This document shows, piece by piece, positions 56,549-64,000 of a stretch of DNA of 64,000 nt. The position numbers and the translations under genes are program-made. The notes below the pieces were generated by a model. That model searched no databases and had not been told where the DNA came from. It saw nothing but the letters and a program-made list of their open reading frames with translations. Position 1 is the stretch's first letter, and every line of letters begins with the position of its first letter. This DNA is from Cichorium intybus (lineage: Eukaryota; Streptophyta; Magnoliopsida; Asterales; Asteraceae), in assembly GCA_023525715.1 (NCBI GenBank), contig CM042012.1, positions 52,714,504 through 52,778,503 of the forward strand. The letters are read 5' to 3'.

Positions 56549-59320
56549 AAATGTCTTTCAAAAGGGTGTTGTTCCTTTCTCGCTTACGTTATGACTAATG
56601 AAAAAGAAAAGAAATCTATTCATGACATTGAAGTGGTGCGTAATTACCCGGAAGTGTTTCCCGACGACCTACCCGGTTTGCCGCCCGAAAGGCAAGTCGA
56701 ATTTCGTATCGATCTTATTCCGGGGGCAACTCCTATTGCTCGTGCTCCGTATCGCCTAGCCCCGACCGAAATGCGCGAGTTAATGTCTCAGTTGCAAGAA
56801 TTTCTTGATAAGGGTTTTATTAGGCCAAGTTCCTCTCCGTGGGGTGCACCAGTATTATTTGTCAAAAAGAAGGATGGTTCGATGCGCATGTGTATCGACT
56901 ATCGAGAGCTTAATAAGATTACCATTAAAAATCGTTACCCGTTACCTAGAATAGATGATCTTTTTGACCAGCTGCAAGGTGCCGATTACTTCTCAAAAAT
57001 AGATCTGCGGTCCGGATATCACCAGGTTCGAGTGAAAGACTGTGATATTGAGAAGACAGCCTTTCGCACTCGATATGGTCATTATGAATTTCTTGTAATG
57101 CCATTCGGACTTACAAATGCTCCTACTATCTTTATGGATTTGATGAATCGAGTTTTCAAACCATTCCTTGATGATTTCATCATCGTTTTCATCGATGATA
57201 TCCTCATTTATTCGAAGAATGAGGAAGATCATAAGCATCATCTCCAAATGATTCTAGAAGTGTTGAAGAAAGAACAATTATACGCGAAGTTTTCTAAGTG
57301 CGAATTCTGGTTAAGGGAAGTGCAATTCCTTGGTCATGTGGTCTCTACGCAAGGTATTAAAGTACATCCAACAAAAGTGGAAGCGGTAATGAAATGGGAG
57401 GCTCCAACGAGTCCTACAGAAGTAAGAAGTTTTCTTGGACTCGTCGGGTATTATCGAAGGTTCGTTCAAGATTTCTCTCGTATTGTGGTACCACTCACAA
57501 AGCTAACTAGAAAGGGAGTGAAATTTGAGTGGGGAATGGATCAAGAAAAGGCGTTCATGACGTTGAAGGAGAAATTATGTAATGCCCCGGTCCTTGCTTT
57601 ACCCGAGGGAACTGAAGATTTTGTTGTCTATAGCGATTTTTCTGGTAAAGGACTAGGATGTGTATTGATGCAAAGAGGAAAAGTGATTGCATATGCTTCT
57701 CGTCAATTGAAGGATCCCGAAACGAGGTATACTACTCATGACTTGGAACTTGCCGCCATAGTTTTTGCATTGAAAATCTGGAGACACTACCTATATGGGA
57801 CAAAATGTAAACTATATACCGATCACAAAAGCCTCCAATATGTATTCACGCAAAAAGAACTCAACTTGAGGCAAAGTAGATGGCTCGAGCTTATTAGTGA
57901 TTATGATTGTGAAATCATATATCACCCAAGGAAGGCTAATGTTGTGGCGGATGCCCTAAGCCGGAAGATTCACGAGAAGAAGATTAAAGGAAGATCGATG
58001 ACGATAGACATAGTGTCTAGTATAATTGAAAGGATCAAAGAAACCCAACGAGAAGCTTTGTCAAGGGATGACTTGAAGAATGAAATATTGGGTAAGAGGC
58101 AAGAGTTTGAAGAAAATAGTCAAGGGTTGAAGACTTTTAAAAATCGAATTTGGGTGCCAAAGTTTAGTGGGCTTAGAAAAATAATACTGTATGATTCTCA
58201 TAAGTCTAAATATTCTATTCACCCAGGTAGCTCAAAAACTTATCAAGACTTAAAACGACACTATTGGTGGCTGGGAATGAAGAAGAGAGTAGCAAAATAC
58301 ATTTCAAGGTGTGCTACGTGTGCTCAAGTCAAGGCGGAGCATCAAGTACCTTATGGTAGTGCTCAATCGTTACAAATACCGGCAGGGAAATGGGAAGATG
58401 TGAATATGGACTTTATCGTTGGCTTACCGAGGACCCGAAAGGGGCATGATAGTATTTGGGTCATAGTTGATCGACTGACCAAGAGTGCTCTATTTCTTGC
58501 TATCAAAGAGACTACACCACTTGAAAAGCTAGCTCAACTGTACATTGATGAAGTGATAAGACTCCATGGAGCACCGTTGTCCATAGTATCGGATAGAGAT
58601 GCAAGATTTACTTTAAATTTTTGGGAAACTCTACAAGAAAGATTGGGATCAAGAATTAAAATGAGTACGGCTTATCATCCTCAAACGGATGGACAGAGTG
58701 AACGTATTATTCAAACCGTGGTGGATATGTTGAGGTCTTGTGCTGTTGACTTTGGTGGTAGTTGGGACGAACATATACCATTAGTAGAATTTGCTTATAA
58801 CAACAGCTATCATTCTAGCATTGGAATGCCACCTTTTGAGGCACTATACGGTAGGAAGTGTAGAACACCGTTATGTTGGTTAGAAGCGGGTGAAATTAAG
58901 CTTACTGGACCAGAAATTGTTAGAATAACAAATGAGAAAATTGGTGTAATCCACGCAAACATGAAGGCGGCTCAGGATCGACAAAGAAGTTATGCAAGTT
59001 TGAAAAAGAGACCTTATTATCTAAAGGAAGGTGATTTGGGGATGCTTAAGGTGTCACCATGGAAAGGTGTTGTGAGATTTGGCAAGAGAGGAAAATTAAG
59101 TCCAAGGTATATTGGTCTGTTTAAAATTTTGAAGAAAATTGGAGTTCAAGCATTCAAGTTGGAATTGCCTCAGGAATTGATAGGAATACATGATACCTTT
59201 CATGTATGCTATTTAAAGAAGTATTTTGGAAAAGAAGAATTAACCATTCCTTTGGAAGATTTAAGGGTTGAGACTCCAAGCAAGCTAATTGAAGAACCAG
59301 AAGCAATGTTGGAGATTTAA
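56549..59320 (+). pseudogene. Tekay-type polymerase: RT, RNase H, integrase (unit 2, near complete)
   Basis: Open for 909 residues from 56591. RT: RIDDLFDQLQ, SGYHQVRV, MPFGLTNAP and catalytic FIDDILIYSKN (about residues 50-230). RNase H: FVVYSDFSGKGLGCVL, TTHDLELAAIVFALKIWRHY, YTDHKSLQYVF and VVADALSRK (about 345-460). Integrase: zinc-binding H-x-H and CATC (about 535-580), then the D, D, E core in VNMDFIVGLP, IVSDRDARF and TDGQSERI, then RFGKRGKLSPRYIGLFKIL (GPY/F-like, with Leu for Pro). All catalytic residues seem present. Two faults: an in-frame TGA separates it from gag-protease, and a 104-bp duplication at 59211 shifts the frame and stops it at MLEI. It may still have served as a protein source before decay. 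Confidence 0.88.
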
Positions 59321-59418
59321 AGAAGTATTTTGGAAAAGAAGAATTAACCATTCCTTTGGAAGATTTAAGGGTTAAGACTCCAAGCAAGCTAATTGAAGAA
59401 CCGGAAGCAATGTTGGAG
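59211..59418 (+). repeat. 104-bp tandem duplication in pol 3' end
   Basis: 59211-59314 recurs as 59315-59418 with few changes. As 104 is not a multiple of three, it moves the C-terminal chromodomain-like part out of frame. Confidence 0.88.
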
Positions 59419-59577
59419 ATAAAGACTAAAAAGCTAAGGAACAAAGATATTGATCTTGTATTGGTCAAATGGAAGCATTCCTTGGGATCAAATTTAACTT
59501 GGGAAACTTTAGAAGAAATGAAGAAAAGATACCCAAACTTTACTAATTATGATTTGATTCCGAGGACGGAATCCTAA
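59356..59577 (+). pseudogene. Pol C-terminal chromodomain-like segment, out of frame
   Basis: Reads EDLRVKTPSKLIEEPEAMLE, then KLRNKDIDLVLVKWKHSLGS and TWETLEEMKKRYPNF, the chromodomain-related tail of Tekay-type integrases, which is thought to guide integration to chromatin. It belongs to the polymerase that stops at 59320 and is disconnected by the 104-bp duplication. It ends at TAA shortly before the polypurine tract. Confidence 0.7.
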
Positions 59578-59592
59578 TTAGGGGGAGATAAT
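59578..59592 (+). promoter_or_regulatory. Polypurine tract
   Basis: TTAGGGGGAGATAAT directly before the LTR start. Confidence 0.75.
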
Positions 59593-62123
59593 TGTAACAA
59601 CCAACTATTTTGCTAATGTCAAATCTTATGTGTAAGTTGTTGAATGGAATGAAATGGGGAAAATTAAGTTATATTTTCAAGAGTTTAATGGAAAATGATG
59701 AAATTGGCTTGTAAGTGTAATAAGGTGTAAATAATTAAATTAAGTCATATATTAAGTCTTTAATGGTGTATGTATGAACTATGATGGATGAACATAAATT
59801 AAGAAGAAAATTTGGCATAAAAAGGGAAATCTACTAAAAAAAAGTTGTTGGAAATTTAGAACTAAGTAACTCAAAATGGAATTTGAATTGGGAAATTTCT
59901 CACAATATGAAAAATGGAGTATTTAGAATCATAAGAATGCAGGAAAAAGAATGGAAACATTTGGAGTTCGGATGAAGAAGTTATAATCGATTGAAGTTGG
60001 CCTAAAACTAGCAAAAATCAAGAAGTAACCAGATTTGAGCTTGAATACCGAGAAATATAATTCGAATTAGAGAAATTTCAGTAGGAATAAGTTGTATAAC
60101 TTTTTATTAGCTTTCTAAGCATATATGGTTTGTGAAATTTAGATAAGAAATGAGAAAGTTATGACTGATTGAAGTTGAGTATAAAATGTAAGGGAAATAT
60201 GAAATGCTGGAAAAATTCTCTAAGGATGTACACGACCCGTGTGGGTGTACACGACCCATGTGGACTCCCTGAAGGTTCTGGACAGCTTCTTTGCATTTCC
60301 TACACGACCCGTGTGGGTCTACACGACCCGTGTACGCTGCAGATCAGTTAAAGGTGCGTTGGGCACTTTCTGGACACGTGGAGTTGCGAGGAGTTGGCAG
60401 ATCAGCTTCAAAACTTACACCAAACAACCTATAATCTTTACAAGTGGATTCCACTACATTTTAAGGGCTTAAGGGACGAATTTGGGTCATTTCTCAGCCA
60501 TTTTCTTCTCTTTCTTCTTCATTTTTCTCTCCTAAGAACACTAGGTGTATTCTTGATGTACCTAGTGTGTGAACTCGAATCAAGCTCCAATCCTTGGTGT
60601 TTCAAAGGGCTTTTTGCTACATTCTCTTCCTTTAAAGGTAAGAAACTTTCCCTCATGGTTTATTTAAGCTAAATCCATAGAATTTGATGATTTGGATGAA
60701 CCCTAATTTTGAGAAATTTGGGGTTTTACGAAATTGATGATGGATAATGGTTACAAATGACTAGATAATGTCTAGTAAACAAGAGTTTGCATCTAATATC
60801 ATCAAACCTTCAAGATTTGGCCATCCCACATGAATAAGCTTGTATTAGTAAAAATTTTACAAGCACCATGAATGGATTATGCCCATAAAAGGACAACTAA
60901 ACTATGTTGGGCAAAATAATATTATTAGAGAGTTATTTTGATAAAAGATTAACTAATTAAAGCTTTGGAAATTTCTTAGAATCGATATAAATATGATGAA
61001 TTAGGCGAAATGATGGAATTTGAAGACAAGAGACATGGTTGATTTTGGTATTGTTAATTGTAAGGATGAAATTGTCATATTGTTAAAGTTAATTAAGTTC
61101 CACTTAGTCAAGTACAACATTAGTTATAGAGTCTTAATTTGGTTAAGTTGTTATGAAGAATTCTCATAAGTGAATATACTATGCATGAGTGTTAATGAAT
61201 ACGAATTTGACATGACTTATTAGGTGGTGATCAAGTTGTCGGTGGTCAAGACAAGGGCAAGGAGGCTTTGGGAACTTAGATACCTCCCTTCTAGTACGAG
61301 GTGAGTAACATGTGGATTTTATGAGTACATAGCCAATAGTTTTTATAAATATTGTTTTGGTCAAAATATTTTTAGAGAAAAGATTTTCTCAAAATGTTTT
61401 ATGCAAAAAGCTTTATGTTTGCTATATAATGAAAGATAATGTTGTTATGACCAATTTGTAAAGAATTGATATTGATAATTTGAAATATGAACTAAATGAA
61501 ACAAATAAGAAAGACGTCCGGACAAGGATCTCACCCTAGTGAGGGGAGGTCAAAAGACACTACTGGGATGGTACCTCCCGTCGCGAAGTAGTTGTCTCAG
61601 CACGCCCTTATGGATAGATTTGTTCTATTCCATGAAGGGAAAGGGAACTAGCACGCGCTCACGGATAGATTAGTTCTATTCCGGGGAGGGAAAGGGATAC
61701 GGGGAAACCCGTATAAAGCCAATTAATAAACAAATAATCATGAATTGCAATTGGTCTATGTTTTAAGAAAGTTTTTGCATTATGTTTGATTATGAAAAAA
61801 TTGTTTGATGGTTTGTTTTGAGTTAAAATTATTTGGGTCTAAAACCCATGTTGCTCACGAGACTTTATGTCTCACGTATATTTGTTTGTTTTTTTTAAAT
61901 GCTATGTACTCAGGTGACGGAGATTAAGTACTTGAAGACTTTAGAAGATTTGAAGCATTTCTTTTGGGATACTTTTAGTAGTAGCTTTTCCATGGTGATG
62001 TATTAGACTTGTAATACCCCAACATGACAATATTTTGTAATTATGTTCAAAGTTTTTGTTAAACCCACGTTTTGTATATCTAAATTGGATTTAAAATGTA
62101 TATGTTGGTAATGGGGTGTTACA
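59593..62123 (+). repeat. Tekay-type 3' LTR, full length
   Basis: 2531 bp from TGTAACAACCAACTATTTTG to GGGGTGTTACA. The last 1093 bp match the truncated 5' LTRs. Contains four palindromes at 60230-60333 and, at 61859-61873, the hairpin GAGAC-TTTAT-GTCTC. The small frames around 60169-60672 lie inside LTR and look accidental. Confidence 0.88.
60230..60333. repeat. Array of ACACGACCCGTGT palindromes
   Basis: The 13-bp inverted repeat ACACG-ACC-CGTGT occurs at 60230, 60302 and 60321, and once with a mismatch at 60249. Within each pair the spacing is exactly 19 bp. Confidence 0.85.
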
Positions 62124-62587
62124 ATAGAGACCAAAACTATAATTTTTATAAACTATAAACTACAGGGAGTGAGATTATAATTATTGAATATAAAAAATAT
62201 ACTGACCAAAACTATAATTAACCCATTTTAAGTCTGAAGTGGTAATATTATAATTCTTCTAAGTAAATTAAAAATATAGGTACTAAAATTATAATTATGC
62301 AAATTAAAAATGATAAGGATCAAAATTGTAATTATTATAAATTAAAAACTATAAAGAATAAAACTGTAATTATTATAAACTCTAAACTATAAGGATTGAA
62401 ATTGAAATTATCAAATATCAAGAATTCAAAGACCAAATTGTAATTAATTCATTTTAGCCTTTATGGCAATTTTGTAATTCTGTTAAACTTTATGGCTTCT
62501 TTTTTATTTTTCATGAGATTTAATAGGATGTATAATAAATATATAAATTAAAAATTAAAACTATAAAGAATAAATTTATTAACATAT
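62124..62587. other. AT-rich stretch with repeated phrase
   Basis: Variants of GACCAAAACTATAATTAT / GGATCAAAATTGTAATTATT recur about every 45-60 bp. No gene. Confidence 0.5.
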
Positions 62588-62992
62588 TATATAAGTTGAA
62601 GAAGGATCAAATAAGAAGTAAAATTCTGGTAAGAAGCTAAGAAGTTTTTTATTTACTTGGTTTTTTGACGAATCACCAAAATGAATCACTAGATGAATCA
62701 AAAATAACATGATTCATTGAAAAAATTTTCTAAAAAAACATATTGATGAATCATTTTTTAGTAAATCAAGTTTTTATTTACGTTACGGACAATTTTAGTG
62801 AATAACAACAAAATCATCATAAAAATAAATCCTCAAGTTATTTTTTCGAGATTTTTTTTTTTTTTTGAATCATGTTATTTTTGCATCATCAATTGATTCA
62901 TTTTGTTGTTTTACCAAAAAAAAATATGTAAATAAAAAACTTCTTACCTTTCTACCAAAAATTCACTTCTTACCGGATCCCAATTTTATATA
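62588..62992. mobile_element. Inverted-repeat MITE, imperfect
   Basis: The left part (TAAGAAGTTTTTTATTTAC at about 62638, then AAAATGAATCA and AAAATAACATGATTCA) is matched on the opposite strand by the right part (GTAAATAAAAAACTTCTTAC at about 62929, then TGATTCATTTT and TGAATCATGTTATTTT). The arms pair over 100 bp with mismatches. GGATC(C) occurs near both ends. Exact borders and target duplication are unclear. Confidence 0.55.
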
Positions 62993-63296
62993 ACTTAACG
63001 GATTAAACTTGTAAAAATGTAACTTTCGATGAAATTGGTGGATACTTGGGCCAACAGCCTTATTTTTACAAAAGTTTTAGAAACAACCTGATTCATACAA
63101 ATGAATCAAGAATGACACCCTTTTTGAAGAAAAAAAACTCCCATTTATCGGGGGTTCGTGTAATGCATGGTTATGCTCTATGCTGCAAATACAGAATGCA
63201 TTTCCCAAACACCATACTGATGCAACCTTATTATTTTATATAGACTGGTAGGTTATGCAATAAAAGTTGTACATCAGGATTTCACGTGGAAAAGGC
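62993..63296 (-). other. 3' flank of F-box gene
   Basis: On the minus strand this follows the F-box stop and contains AATAAT/ATAATAAGG (about 63225-63240), possible poly(A) signals. Nothing else seen. Confidence 0.4.
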
Positions 63297-63998
63297 TTAG
63301 GTTAAACACTTGATCGTTTCTTCATGTTCGCAAACACTCATAGTATTCATGAGAACGGTACTGTAATCTAACTTAAAATCTGCCAGCCCACAAATCTCCA
63401 CCTTCTTAGCTTCATTCTTCTTGATGTCATAGAAGTAAACGTAGAACGGCTTCTCTAAGCTTCTCGCTGCAAATATCATCTCGCCGGAAAATCTGGTCCC
63501 TGCAAATTTGAATCTCCGGCGATCGTTTACCTCACTACACATTGCCGGAACCTCTACGTGCTTCTTCACCCATTTTGCATCTTCCTCGTCCGTCAGTACC
63601 AACATGGACAGTTCGTTATCGTGGTGGTGAACTATGGCCAAATGCCCATCGAGTTCGATCAGGACAGCTTCTTCTGAGTTCGCAATTGCGTCGTCGTGCA
63701 TCTGAATGAATCGGAATTCTTCGCGATTGACGTCAAATGCCACCATGACAGCTTCTTCTGAACCTGTCATACTCGTGAGAGCCCTGAAGTAGATCTGGCC
63801 GTTGATACAGACACTCTCATTGAAAGGGAAATATGGCGGGCCGTCGGCGATCTTCCACCACTTGTTGCAACCTGCTCCGACGGTGAATATTTTGTGCTCC
63901 ATGATCAGCTCGTTCTCGTTATATGTAATCCAAGTATCGAGCACCTTGTGTGCGTCCGAGACTGGATCAAAGCCAAAGGCGTTTTTCCGGTGATGGGT
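63297..63998 (-). CDS. F-box protein with type-3 F-box-associated domain, 3' part
   Basis: The last 233 residues of a gene whose start lies beyond the window edge. Visible: NAFGFDPVSDAHKVLDTWIT at the edge, then KIFTVGAGCNKWWKI, FNESVCINGQIYFRA, VMVAFDVNREEFRFI, LIELDGHLAIVHHHDNELSM and KFAGTRFSGEMIFAA, ending CEHEETIKCLT. This is the order of the FBA_3 domain: GFDP, W.KI, INGV.YY, FDV..E.F, L..Y.GKL. In such proteins an N-terminal F-box would bind SKP1 in an SCF ubiquitin ligase while this domain contacts a target. The F-box itself is outside the window. The frame is clean with no sign of decay, so it is probably a working gene. The target is unknown. Confidence 0.8.
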   Translation of the reverse strand, partial: THHRKNAFGFDPVSDAHKVLDTWITYNENELIMEHKIFTVGAGCNKWWKIADGPPYFPFNESVCINGQIYFRALTSMTGSEEAVMVAFDVNREEFRFIQMHDDAIANSEEAVLIELDGHLAIVHHHDNELSMLVLTDEEDAKWVKKHVEVPAMCSEVNDRRRFKFAGTRFSGEMIFAARSLEKPFYVYFYDIKKNEAKKVEICGLADFKLDYSTVLMNTMSVCEHEETIKCLT

Positions 63999-64000
63999 TG

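Larger units (their letters stand above)
48201..57513. repeat. 9313-bp tandem duplication, unit 2
   Basis: Second unit. Its right edge continues into the intact reverse transcriptase frame (LTRKGVKFEWG), so this edge is the original sequence, while the 48200/48201 junction is new. Confidence 0.92.

Noticed and set aside
56549..59320. Exogenous retrovirus or pararetrovirus
   Set aside because: Domain order RT-RNase H-integrase, plant initiator-Met PBS and LTR form identify an endogenous Ty3/gypsy element; no envelope or movement protein is present.
60169..60672. Small frames with repeated TTR(V/P)VWVYTT phrases
   Set aside because: Translation of the ACACGACCCGTGT palindromes within the LTR.

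Overview
This is a stretch of flowering-plant nuclear DNA, almost certainly a eudicot. The evidence is a canonical 103-residue plant histone H4 gene, an F-box gene with a type-3 associated domain, short AT-rich introns, and dense nested plant retrotransposons (Ty1/copia, Ty3/gypsy of Tekay and Athila type), Helitron ends, a Mutator-like transposase and hAT-type MITEs. The species cannot be fixed from sequence alone. Only two ordinary host genes are clear: histone H4 (11247-11558, +) and the 3' part of an F-box gene running off the right edge (63297-63998, -).

Layout. 1-10018: a badly decayed Ty1/copia element on the minus strand whose long 5' LTR region is split by a 3136-bp solo LTR (6086-9221, target duplication TAATT). 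10019-16640: a SANT-like gene scrap, TA microsatellites, the H4 gene with its promoter, a possible 45-residue membrane peptide, and Helitron-like 3' ends. 16985-26614: a Mutator-like transposase pseudogene split by a young LTR retrotransposon (18879-26466, target duplication TCGCT). That retrotransposon has lost its polymerase region and carries, in antisense, an intron-containing RWP-RK (RKD-like) transcription factor gene.

27073-62123 is one nest. An Athila-like element on the minus strand (LTR 27807-28772, env-position ORF, gag-protease, no reverse transcriptase) is split by a Tekay-like non-coding derivative (29851-38194). At its gag end it is fused to a plus-strand Tekay-type element whose 5' LTR is truncated. 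A segment running from the Athila ORF into the Tekay reverse transcriptase was then copied in tandem (38888-48200 and 48201-57513; period 9313 bp). The second copy runs on into an open reading frame holding reverse transcriptase, RNase H and integrase, then a 2.5-kb 3' LTR. MITEs sit inside the LTR (37125-37828) and in the Athila spacer (39808-40658 and its duplicate). 62124-63296 holds AT-rich repeats and another inverted-repeat element before the F-box gene.

Most coding capacity belongs to transposons and most of it is broken. Stops come largely from CAA/CAG or TGG codons, as expected if methylated cytosines are decaying. The most notable items are the captured RWP-RK gene, four stem-loops with compensating stems and a near-constant 22-base loop in the copia element, the 9.3-kb tandem duplication with a chimeric junction, and arrays of short CpG-containing palindromes in the LTRs of unrelated families.
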